From Micromonospora ferruginea (GTDB lineage: Bacteria; Actinomycetota; Actinomycetes; Mycobacteriales; Micromonosporaceae), in NCBI RefSeq assembly GCF_013694245.2, contig NZ_CP059322.2:1732001-1796000 (forward strand): 64,000 nt of DNA, in the 5' to 3' direction. The stretch's first letter is position 1. Every line of letters begins with the position of its first letter. This document shows positions 33,664 to 40,782 of the stretch, piece after piece. The notes beneath the pieces were generated by a model. The model had not been told where the DNA came from. It did no database searches and saw only the letters and a program-made list of their open reading frames with translations. Both the position numbers and the translations under genes were made by a program.

Positions 33664-35603
33664 CAGCCACCCGCCTGTTCCCGGTCCAGCCGGCTCTCCG
33701 GCCAGGTGGTGCGCTGCGCGGTCGCCGGCCGGGGCGCCGGCTCGTCGGGCAGCGCCGGCCACAGGTCCCGGTGCGCCGTGCCGACCTCCGCTGCCGGTCC
33801 CGTCCCGCCCGCCCGTCCGGTGCCGCGCGACCCGACGCCGGTCTCGTCCGGCAGGGGCGGCCACGGACTGGACGGACGCGGCCGGGCGGCGTCGTCCACC
33901 GTGCTCGCCGCCCACGGCTGCGTCGCCCGCTGCCGCCGCGCCGACAGCGGCATCCGACGCTCGCCGTCGCGCGACGGGTCGTCGGCCCGGCGCCCGGGAT
34001 CGGTCCACGCCGAGTGTCGGCCGGTGTCGCCCGCTCCGTCGGCCGCCGCCGGACCACGCCGCGCCGGGGCGAACGAGAGTGGACGGACGCCCGGCCGACC
34101 GTGCGTCCCCCGGTCCGGTCCGGCGGTGGCGTCGGCCCGACCGTCGTCGGGCGGGCCCGCCCGCTCACCGTTCCGGCCGAGCCGTCCCTCGCGCCGGGAC
34201 GACCACCCCGCCCGGGTGGCCCCGCCGAGCCGTCTCCGCCGGCCGGTCCGCTCGCGTCGGCCCGACCTCGGCCGCCGCGTCCCCCGACGTGCCCGGCCCG
34301 GTGGAGCCACCCGGCCCGGCGACGCCGTCGGTTCCCCCACCCCGCCCGGTCCACCGGGACCCGAGGTGCCGGCCGGTCCTCCGAGGCCCCGCTCCCACGC
34401 GTCGGCCGGTCCGGGTCCGCCCGATCGGCCGGTACGGGCGGGTCCGCCCGACCCGCCCGCACGGTCGAGTCCGCCCGTCGCGCCACCCGGCTCGGTGCGG
34501 CCCCGTCCCGACGTGCTGTCCGGCCTGTCGACGCCGCCGGTTCCCCACGTGCCGTCCGGCCTGTCGACGCCGCCGGTTCCCCACGTGCCGTCCGGCCTGT
34601 CGACGCCGCCGGTTCCCCACGTGCCGTCCGGCCTGTCGACGCCGCCGGTTCCCCACGTGCCGTCCGGCCTGTCGACGCCGCCGGTTCCCCACGTGCCGTC
34701 CGGCCCGCCGACGCCGCCGGTTCCCCATGTCCCGCCCGGCCCGGCGGCACCCGGTCCCCACGTGCTGTCCCGTCCGGTGGCGCCCCACGCCGGCGTGCTG
34801 TGGCGGATCGGGGGACCGCCCCCGGATGCCCCAGGAGCGTCGCCGCCGACCGGCCCGGCCCCGGACGACGCTCCGGTCGCGCGCCTCCCGGCGGTCCGGC
34901 CCCACCGCGCCGGTCCGGCTCCGGCCGGCCGCGATCCGGTCCGCGTCCGGGGCGGGCGCGGTCCGGCACCCTCCGGTCCGGCGAACCCCGCCGCGATCCA
35001 CGCCGTCACGTCGGACCGACCCGCGCCCGCACCGAATCCACTTGATGGGACATTCGTCCCGTCAACCGGTACCGACGGTAGATCTTGGTAGGAATCGGCC
35101 CCCAGGGGGGCCCTTTCGTACCAAGATCTCGACGAGCCGACACCGACACCGTCCCCCCGCCACGCCCGCCACAGCCGGGCCAGCCGACCCGCCACCGACC
35201 GGTCGGTGATCAAGGAGTTCGTGTCGGCGGGGCGGTCGTTGTCGACGCGAACTCCTTGATCACCGAGCCCGGGCGAGGGGTGGGGCAGGTCGTGCAGGAG
35301 GCCGGGGGCGTGCGCGGCGACCAGGCGGAGCCAGTGCTCGGGTGGCTCGCCGGGGCGGCGTGCCGGCAGGTCGCCGGCGAGGGCGGGGTGGCTCTCCGCG
35401 AGCAGGGAGCGATCATCGACAGGCGTGGACCGGCCGCCCGCGAGCGCGGACCGGTCCCCGGCGGGCGCGGACCGGTCCCCGGCGAGCGTGGACCGGTTAC
35501 CGGCGGGCGCGGGGTGGGCGGGGCCGCCGGGGTCGGAGAGGCGGTCGGCGGTGGCCCGCAGGGCGCGGGCCAGCCGGTCACGCGGTCGCCGGGGCGGCCG
35601 CAC
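33663..35603 (-). CDS. Pro/Gly/Arg-rich repeat protein of the CIS operon
   Basis: 646 aa from GTG 35603, overlapping the tube gene by 26 nt; its stop overlaps the LysM-gene start (TGATG). N-terminal ~110 residues: short AGDRS-type repeats, then a folded-looking PPEHWLRLVAAHAPGLLHDL. The middle carries five near-perfect copies of a 12-residue unit (GTWGTGGVDRPD) in a Gly/Trp-rich region. The C-terminus has repeated Trp-Pro motifs (WPPLPDE, LWPALPDE, TWPESRLDREQ). Two long hairpin elements lie inside the frame and are translated. No family recognised. It holds the place where a tape measure or accessory could sit. Overlaps at both ends support expression; the middle may be evolutionary padding. 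Confidence 0.6.
   Translation of the reverse strand: MRPPRRPRDRLARALRATADRLSDPGGPAHPAPAGNRSTLAGDRSAPAGDRSALAGGRSTPVDDRSLLAESHPALAGDLPARRPGEPPEHWLRLVAAHAPGLLHDLPHPSPGLGDQGVRVDNDRPADTNSLITDRSVAGRLARLWRAWRGDGVGVGSSRSWYERAPLGADSYQDLPSVPVDGTNVPSSGFGAGAGRSDVTAWIAAGFAGPEGAGPRPPRTRTGSRPAGAGPARWGRTAGRRATGASSGAGPVGGDAPGASGGGPPIRHSTPAWGATGRDSTWGPGAAGPGGTWGTGGVGGPDGTWGTGGVDRPDGTWGTGGVDRPDGTWGTGGVDRPDGTWGTGGVDRPDGTWGTGGVDRPDSTSGRGRTEPGGATGGLDRAGGSGGPARTGRSGGPGPADAWERGLGGPAGTSGPGGPGGVGEPTASPGRVAPPGRARRGTRRPRSGRRERTGRRRRLGGATRAGWSSRREGRLGRNGERAGPPDDGRADATAGPDRGTHGRPGVRPLSFAPARRGPAAADGAGDTGRHSAWTDPGRRADDPSRDGERRMPLSARRQRATQPWAASTVDDAARPRPSSPWPPLPDETGVGSRGTGRAGGTGPAAEVGTAHRDLWPALPDEPAPRPATAQRTTWPESRLDREQAGG
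34525..34740. repeat. 36-bp tandem repeat array, six copies
   Basis: Units begin at 34525, 34561, 34597, 34633 and 34669; the sixth, from 34705, is diverged. Each unit begins CTGTCGACGCCGCCGGTTCC. On the minus strand each encodes 12 residues (…GTWGTGGVDRPD…), so length changes keep the frame. Confidence 0.92.
35080..35129. repeat. GATC-type hairpin element 2, inside a coding frame
   Basis: AGATCTTGGTA / TACCAAGATCT, 11-bp arms around a loop that itself folds (GGCCCCC/GGGGGCC). Elements of this form are normally intergenic, but here it lies in frame within the Pro/Gly-rich CIS gene. Confidence 0.8.
35204..35265. repeat. GATC-type hairpin element 3, inside a coding frame
   Basis: 22-bp arms with one mismatch (CGGTGATCAAGGAGTTCGTG… against …CGCGAACTCCTTGATCACCG), loop of 18 nt. 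It lies 74 bp from element 2, in the same gene, and encodes NDRPADTNSLIT-type residues on the minus strand. Confidence 0.85.
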
Positions 35604-36060
35604 TGCCGGACTCCAGCTCCAATCCCTCGTACGCCAGGGTCAGCGCCTCGATGGCGATCTCCTGGGAGAGGGTGTTCAGGTGGGCGCCCCGCCACCGCGT
35701 CGGCCAGGCGTTGATCATGTTCCAGCGGAGCACCTCGGCGGTGCCGGCCGGGTCGAGCAGCACCACCGAGACGTTGCGCCGGTTCACCGTGCCCTTCGCC
35801 GCCGCGTTCACCCAGTCCCACAGCTCGCGGGCGTTGGTCAGGCCGAAGTGCAGCGTCACCGGGGCGTACTCGACCTGCCCCGGCACGGCCCGGATGCGCT
35901 CGTTGCCGGCCTCCCGGTAGGCCAGCGACGGTATCGCCACCTCGAAGCCGCTGACCTCGGTGAAGTGCCCGTTGGTGATGCCGTTGATGAGCAGCTTGAA
36001 GTGGTACGCCCGGTACGGGTCGACGGGCGCGCCCGGCTGCGGTGTGGCCGTGGTGGGCAT
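35578..36060 (-). CDS. Tail tube protein, CIS (Hcp/gp19-like)
   Basis: 160 aa, ATG, 1 nt after the sheath stop. Typical T4-like tube protein: DPYRAYHFKLLINGITNGHFTEVSGFEV at the start, then LTNARELWDWVNAAAKGTVNRRNVSVVLLD and WPTRWRGAHLNTLSQEIAIEALTLAYEGLE. It forms the inner tube expelled by sheath contraction. Confidence 0.93.
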   Translation of the reverse strand: MPTTATPQPGAPVDPYRAYHFKLLINGITNGHFTEVSGFEVAIPSLAYREAGNERIRAVPGQVEYAPVTLHFGLTNARELWDWVNAAAKGTVNRRNVSVVLLDPAGTAEVLRWNMINAWPTRWRGAHLNTLSQEIAIEALTLAYEGLELESGSAAAPATA

Positions 36061-36061
36061 G

Positions 36062-37318
36062 TCAGCCTCCGATCGTCTCGGTCTCGGTGCCGCCGGCCCA
36101 CTGGCTCAGCTTGAACACCACGAACTCCGCGGGCTTGACCACCGCGATGCCGATGTGCGCGACCACCATCCCGGCGTCGCGGACGTCGGCCGGGTTGGTC
36201 TCCTCGTCGCACTTGACGAAGAACGCCTCCTCCGGCGTGCGGCCGAGCAGCGCGCCGTCGCGCCACACCCGGGTCAGGAACGCGCCGATGTCGCGCCGGA
36301 TCGAGCGCCACAGCGTGAAGTCGTTCGGCTCGAACACCATCCAGCGGGTGCCGTTGGCGATGGCCTGCTCGATGGAGATGGACAGCCGGCGCACGTTCAG
36401 GTAGCGCCACTCGCTGGCCTCGGCGGCGAGCGTACGGGCGCCCCAGAGGCGGATGCCCTCGCCGGCGAAGAACCGGATCACGTTGACGCCCTTGGGGTTG
36501 AGCACGTCGTGCTCCGGCCGGGTCACCCGGTAGGCCAGGTCGACGGCGCCGCGTACCGGCTCGTTGGCCGGCGCCTTGTGCACGCCGCGCAACGCGTCGG
36601 TGCGGGCCCAGATGCCTGCCACGTGCCCGCTCGGCGGGGTGAACACGAGGTCGCCGCTGAGCGGGTCACGCACCCGGATCCAGGGGAAGTAGTAGGTGGC
36701 GAAGTCGGACTGTCGGGGCCGGTCGCCGCCGGTGCCGGGCGCGTCGTCGTCGCCGTCCTTCGGCGTACCGTCGGCGGGTTTGTCGGACGAGGCGGGCTTG
36801 CCGGCCGACGGCCCGGACGCGGGTTTGGCGGGCGTGGCGACCCGGGTGAGCCGGGAGACGTCGGCCACCTCGGGCGGCGGGTCGCAGATCGCCACCATGG
36901 TGCGCAGCCGCTCGGCCATGCTGATCAGGGCCTCGTGCGAGACCGGGTCGTGGTGGCCGGGCGCGGCCAGGATGGAGATCTCGTCGATCGCCTCCAGCAC
37001 CTGCAGGCCGCCGCGCCGCCCGCCGGTGCCGGTGAGCTGGCCGCCCTCGCCGACGTTGACCACCCAGCAGCGGGTGCCGCCGTTGTCCAGGAAGCCGAAC
37101 ACGGCCCGGGCCAGCGGCGTGCTCTCCGGGTGCTCGCCGTCGGCGTAGAGGCGCAGGAACTCGGTCCAGCTGTTGACCGCCATCGGCCGGTCGACGTACG
37201 CGGTGCGGTTCGGCGCGACCCCGACGAAGGCGGCGGTGCTCGTGCCGACCGGCCCGATCGGGCGGGCCCCGGAGGGCACCTCCTCGACGTAGATGCCGGG
37301 GGAGAAGTAGGTGGGCAT
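36062..37318 (-). CDS. Contractile tail sheath protein, CIS
   Basis: 418 aa from ATG 37318 with AGGAGG 4-5 nt upstream. The sheath N-terminus PTYFSPGIYVEEVPSGARPI and C-terminal LWRSIRRDIGAFLTRVWRDG … FFVKCDEETNP … GIAVVKPAEFVVFKL are diagnostic. A ~43-residue Lys/Pro/Ser/Asp-rich insertion lies at about residues 160-203, between sheath domains, and would be exposed on the particle. It surrounds the tube and contracts to drive it. Confidence 0.94.
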   Translation of the reverse strand: MPTYFSPGIYVEEVPSGARPIGPVGTSTAAFVGVAPNRTAYVDRPMAVNSWTEFLRLYADGEHPESTPLARAVFGFLDNGGTRCWVVNVGEGGQLTGTGGRRGGLQVLEAIDEISILAAPGHHDPVSHEALISMAERLRTMVAICDPPPEVADVSRLTRVATPAKPASGPSAGKPASSDKPADGTPKDGDDDAPGTGGDRPRQSDFATYYFPWIRVRDPLSGDLVFTPPSGHVAGIWARTDALRGVHKAPANEPVRGAVDLAYRVTRPEHDVLNPKGVNVIRFFAGEGIRLWGARTLAAEASEWRYLNVRRLSISIEQAIANGTRWMVFEPNDFTLWRSIRRDIGAFLTRVWRDGALLGRTPEEAFFVKCDEETNPADVRDAGMVVAHIGIAVVKPAEFVVFKLSQWAGGTETETIGG

Positions 37319-37334
37319 CGGTCCTCCTGGGGAG

Positions 37335-38018
37335 TCAGTCGGGGGCGGGGACGACGACCAGGTCGTCGCCGGCCGGGTCCAGCTCGGCGGTGTGCACGCG
37401 CCCCCGGCCGACCAGCCGGATCCGCACCGGACGGTCCGGCGCGTCGGGGTCGTGCGGCACGCCGACCAGCCGGAAGCGGCCGGCGGCGTCGGTCTCGGTG
37501 GCCTGGGCGGTGCCGACCAGTTCCACCCGCATCGCGGCCAGCGGCTGGTCCTGCGGCCCGACCACCCGGCCGTCGAGCGTGCGCATGTCGAGCTGCCGCA
37601 GCCGCAGCGGCTGCCGCACCGGCGGAGCGGTCGGCGCCGGCCGGTCGATCCGGGCCGGCACGTCGAGCAGCAACGCCGGCCGGGGCGCCACGCCGAGCGC
37701 CCGCCACAGCGCCGGGTCGCCGGCGTCCAGCACCGGCTCGGGCCGGCCGGTCCCGGTGGTGGCCGCGGCGAGCACCCGGTCCAGCGCCGGCAGCGCCGCC
37801 GGCCCGCCGCCGCTGACCAGCAGGCGGACCACGAACCGGTACGGCTCGCGCGCCGCGCCGCCGGTCGCGGTCTGCCGGGCCGGCCGCAACTCCAGCGGCC
37901 AGACCGTGAGGCCGCCGTCCGGGTCGTCGCGGGGCGGGCCGACCGGGACGGGCTCACCCGCCGCCCCGGTCAGCCAGGCCGTGACGTCCGCGACGGCCGC
38001 CTCGATCGCACCGGTCAT
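37335..38018 (-). CDS. Cap-like (Pvc16/DUF4255-type) protein with carboxypeptidase-regulatory-like domain, CIS
   Basis: 227 aa, ATG overlapping the upstream stop (ATGA). N-terminal ~125 residues: IEAAVADVTAWLTG … LTVWPLELRP … PYRFVVRLLVSG, similar in plan to the Pvc16 cap proteins that end the tube. The C-terminal ~90 residues form a carboxypeptidase-regulatory-like beta-sandwich (GRVVGPQDQPLAAMRVELVGT … TDAAGRFRLVGVP). It is directly upstream of the sheath gene, as in eCIS loci. Cap assignment moderately sure. Confidence 0.72.
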   Translation of the reverse strand: MTGAIEAAVADVTAWLTGAAGEPVPVGPPRDDPDGGLTVWPLELRPARQTATGGAAREPYRFVVRLLVSGGGPAALPALDRVLAAATTGTGRPEPVLDAGDPALWRALGVAPRPALLLDVPARIDRPAPTAPPVRQPLRLRQLDMRTLDGRVVGPQDQPLAAMRVELVGTAQATETDAAGRFRLVGVPHDPDAPDRPVRIRLVGRGRVHTAELDPAGDDLVVVPAPD

Positions 38019-38623
38019 CGCGGCGGCGTCCCCTGGATCCGGTACGCGATGGCCTCGTTCCAGACGTGCGGGTAGACGCCGATCTCGAAGTAGCGGGTGA
38101 ACCGGTTGATCGGCGCGTTGGTGTGGTCGTGCCAGAGCAGCCACACCGGGGCGATGGTGAACAGCGCGTAGTTGAGCGCCACCAGCGGCAGGTAGAGCGG
38201 GCCGAGCAGCCGGGCCTGGAACACGTGCACGTCCTCGTGCCGTTGGATGCCCGGGCTGGACCCGGCGCAGACCGTGCCGATGGTGGTGGCGTAGCGGGGG
38301 GAGACGCCCTCGACCACGTTGACCCGGCCGCTGCCGGCCGAGACGACCCGGTCGAGCTGGTGGCCGAAGACCAGGTGCAGGGCCAGGTAGAGCGCCCCGG
38401 CGAACGTGTTGAGCAGGCTCCACGTGTGGTCGACCACGAAGAGGAAGACCCCCTTCGCGTCGGCGCCGTACGTGCCGGCGGAGGCGGTCGCCCAGCCGAA
38501 GGGCGCGCCGACGAGCAGGCCGACGACCGCGCCGACCAGCAGGCCGACGGTGCCGGCGGCGGCCTGCCCGAGCACGGCGCCGAAGGCGATCTGGACGGCG
38601 GCGCTGAGGATGCCGAAGACCAT
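38015..38623 (-). CDS. Membrane protein with HExxH motif (HEDVH), CIS operon
   Basis: 202 aa from ATG 38623 (GAGAGGTG upstream). The N-terminus has a Gly-zipper-like hydrophobic region (AVLGQAAAGTVGLLVGAVVGLLVGAPFG), then amphipathic helices, the motif RHEDVHVFQARLLGPLYLPLVALNYALF with zinc-type HExxH, and a third hydrophobic stretch. The motif recalls DUF4157-like metal-binding proteins found in eCIS effectors, but no other metalloprotease element is visible. Probably a membrane-bound accessory of the injection system. Confidence 0.6.
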   Translation of the reverse strand: MVFGILSAAVQIAFGAVLGQAAAGTVGLLVGAVVGLLVGAPFGWATASAGTYGADAKGVFLFVVDHTWSLLNTFAGALYLALHLVFGHQLDRVVSAGSGRVNVVEGVSPRYATTIGTVCAGSSPGIQRHEDVHVFQARLLGPLYLPLVALNYALFTIAPVWLLWHDHTNAPINRFTRYFEIGVYPHVWNEAIAYRIQGTPPR

Positions 38624-38637
38624 GACGGTCACCTCTC

Positions 38638-38979
38638 TCAGACCCAGGAGCGGACGAAGCGGGGCTCGTTGCCCTGGGCGAGCTGGGTCGGCGACGCCTG
38701 TGTCGCCTGCCGGTTGCCCGGGGGCAGTTGGTTGATGCCGAGCGCGGCGGAGAAGATGACCAGCCCGTTGAAGAACGCGATGATCCACTTCTCGGGGCCG
38801 GCGTCGGCGAACGCGGCGGTCAGGTAGGAGAGCAGGAGCGCGAAGCCCAGCGCGATCCACTTGCGGGCCTTGTCGCCGCTCGGCCCGATCAGGCCGCCGA
38901 TGACGTTCGTGGCGAGCAGGGTGGCGGCGCTGGCGCCGGTCAGACTGCCCAGCGCGGCCCAGGTGAAGAGATCGTTCAC
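38638..38979 (-). CDS. Small membrane protein, first gene of the CIS operon
   Basis: 113 aa from GTG 38979 (AAGGGGGATC upstream). Two or three hydrophobic segments (TWAALGSLTGASAATLLATNVIGG, WIALGFALLLSYLTAAFA, WIIAFFNGLVIFSAALG) and a polar tail. The small size and position before a cap/sheath cluster recall a holin or membrane anchor, but no family is recognised. It is 15 nt before the next gene. Confidence 0.65.
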   Translation of the reverse strand: MNDLFTWAALGSLTGASAATLLATNVIGGLIGPSGDKARKWIALGFALLLSYLTAAFADAGPEKWIIAFFNGLVIFSAALGINQLPPGNRQATQASPTQLAQGNEPRFVRSWV

Positions 38980-39152
38980 GGCGATCCCCCTTTTCAGACG
39001 GTGCGGTGGTGCGGGCTCGGGTGGGATGGTGCGGCGGCCCGCGGCGATGGCTGCGGGGTCCGCCCGGTCGGCGGTGGGGCCGGCGGTCTGCCGCCGGTGA
39101 TCGGGGTCGGTCCGGCGCCGGTGACGCGGGTCGGGGGCCGGGCCGGCGGGGC
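38980..39152 (-). promoter_or_regulatory. Leader region of the CIS operon
   Basis: 173 nt between the LppM-like gene and the first CIS gene, both on the minus strand. This is the only sizeable gap before the operon, so its promoter probably lies here. I see no clear -10/-35 pair; the stretch is GC-rich with GGTGCG-type runs. Confidence 0.35.
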
Positions 39153-39962
39153 TCAGACCGGCGGGCCGGCGGGTGGCGCCGGCGCGGCCGGTGCGCCCGG
39201 CGTGGCCGGTCCGGTGGTGGGGGCGGTCGACGTGGCGGCCGGGCTCCCGCCCCGGCGGCGGCGCAGCAGCAGCACGACCACCACGGCGACGACCAGCAGC
39301 AGCACGACCACCGCGCCGACGACCAGCAGCCAGGGGAAGGATCCGCCGCCGACCACGGCCGCGGCCGCGCTGGTGGCGGGCGCCGCCGGCGCCTCGGCCA
39401 CGGCCCGCAGCTCCGCCGGCTTGGGCTGGTTGGCGACGACCTTCCAGCTCACCGAGCGGCCGGTGGTGGTGCCGTTGGTGTCGAGGACCCGGCCGGGGAA
39501 CGTCACCGAGATCTCGAACGACATCAACGTCATGAACGCCTGCTGGTTGCGGGGATCCTGTTCGGCCACCTTTCCGCCGTATTTCTTCGGATCCAGCGGC
39601 AGCGAGAAGCGATAGAGATCGCCATCCCGAACAAGATTCACGCTCTCACTCGTGAATTGCGCCAGCGGCGTTTTCCGGTAGGTGATCTGAATGCCGTAGA
39701 AGTTGGGATCCTCGTAGCGGGTCTCGGTGCCGGCGGGAAGCGTGGGAATGTTCTGCCGCAGTTCGGCGAAGGCCACCGCGACGTCCGGGTTGCGCTGTTT
39801 GAGCACGGACTTCTGCGCGGTCAGCAGGAGCTGGCCGGAGATCGTGTCGTCGGGGTTCACGGTCAGCCCGAGGTTGAGTTGCATGCAGCCGCTCAGGGTC
39901 GCCACGAGGGCGAGACACACCGCGACGCGGAATGCCCGGCTGCGGCGGAGTCTCGTATTCAT
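39153..39962 (-). CDS. LppM-family lipoprotein
   Basis: 269 aa, ATG. Lipobox LSGC at about residue 26 after a signal peptide (AVCLALVATLSGC). The domain QLNLGLTVNPDDTISGQLLL … MSFEISVTFPG … GRSVSWKV is that of LppM (DUF3153), an actinobacterial surface lipoprotein, implicated in phagosome interactions in mycobacteria. The C-terminus carries a transmembrane helix (WLLVVGAVVVLLLVVAVVVVLLL), RRRR and a Pro/Ala tail, so it is anchored at both ends. Not part of the CIS cluster by function. Confidence 0.8.
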   Translation of the reverse strand: MNTRLRRSRAFRVAVCLALVATLSGCMQLNLGLTVNPDDTISGQLLLTAQKSVLKQRNPDVAVAFAELRQNIPTLPAGTETRYEDPNFYGIQITYRKTPLAQFTSESVNLVRDGDLYRFSLPLDPKKYGGKVAEQDPRNQQAFMTLMSFEISVTFPGRVLDTNGTTTGRSVSWKVVANQPKPAELRAVAEAPAAPATSAAAAVVGGGSFPWLLVVGAVVVLLLVVAVVVVLLLRRRRGGSPAATSTAPTTGPATPGAPAAPAPPAGPPV

Positions 39963-40093
39963 GCGCTCAGTGTGGGTGGTCGGGGCGGGCGCGGCAGTCA
40001 GCGATCAGCCGCTGCTTTGTCGCCGATCTTACCGGCCGCCTCTCCCATTCGGACGACCCCGGAAACGCGCGCGATCGATATCCTGAAAGGTTG

Positions 40094-40591
40094 TCATTCC
40101 GCTGTTTCCGGCGCCGGTCGGTCCGCCACGATCCGGAAGACCGGGATGGTCGGGGCGACGCGCGCGAACTCGGTGAGCGGGGCGTGCCTGTCGACAGGCA
40201 CGTGCGGGCGCGCGCCGGGGGCGAGCGCGAGGTGGCGACGCAGGATCGGCGGCCGGTCGGCGACGTCGACCTCGACCAGTCGGACCGCCTCCCGGCCACG
40301 GTGGCGCAGCACCGCCCGCCCGTCGGCGGCCCGGACGTTGGCCACCCAGTTGACCCGGTCGCCGAGCATCGACACCAGGTAGCGCTCGCCCTCGTGGTCG
40401 GCGACCACCAGCGGCAGGGCGACCGTCCGGCCGCTGCGCCGGCCCCGCACCTCCAGCGTCACCCAGTGCCGGGGGCCGAGCCCGGCGGAGTGCTGCCGCG
40501 CGGCGAGCCCGTTCAGCACCCGGGCGAGCCGGTTCGGCCGGCCACCCCGATACATCCACCTCAGCTGCCGGCGCCACGATCCGGTGCTCAT
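40094..40591 (-). CDS. Ddn-family (F420-type) nitroreductase-fold oxidoreductase
   Basis: 165 aa from ATG 40591 with GGAGGAG upstream. The split-barrel family pattern is WVTLEVRGRRSGRTVALPLVV … YLVSMLGDRVNWVANVRAADGRAVLRHRG, followed by a short C-terminal region. These deazaflavin (F420)-binding proteins act on quinones or nitro compounds in actinobacteria. Cofactor by family only; the N-terminus is short. Stands alone. Confidence 0.8.
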   Translation of the reverse strand: MSTGSWRRQLRWMYRGGRPNRLARVLNGLAARQHSAGLGPRHWVTLEVRGRRSGRTVALPLVVADHEGERYLVSMLGDRVNWVANVRAADGRAVLRHRGREAVRLVEVDVADRPPILRRHLALAPGARPHVPVDRHAPLTEFARVAPTIPVFRIVADRPAPETAE

Positions 40592-40698
40592 CCGGACCCC
40601 CTCTCCTCCCCTCAATTGGGGACCACGGCGGGCGGCGGCGACCAGGGTCGATCGACCCGGACCTCTTTACCTGATTGAAATCGACTGTTATCTTTCCG

Positions 40699-40719
40699 GC
40701 AAAACTTGCAAGTTTTTGC
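40699..40719. promoter_or_regulatory. Palindromic operator candidate upstream of the GH13 gene
   Basis: AAAACTTGCAAGTTTT (40701-40716) is a perfect 16-bp palindrome, with GC…TGC flanks and an extra TTTTGCAA half site. It lies 64 nt before the debranching-enzyme start. CTTGCA-type sites are used by MalR-like LacI repressors in Streptomyces; the match is by pattern only. Confidence 0.6.
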
Positions 40720-40782
40720 AACAGCCGGAAGTCGGCCGACGTCCGCACGCACCGTCCACCCGCGTCCCCGTCGGAGACCGCC

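Noticed and set aside
24817..38979. Prophage interpretation of the tail gene cluster
   Set aside because: No capsid, portal, terminase, integrase, holin-endolysin pair or attachment repeats; gene content and order fit a contractile injection system.
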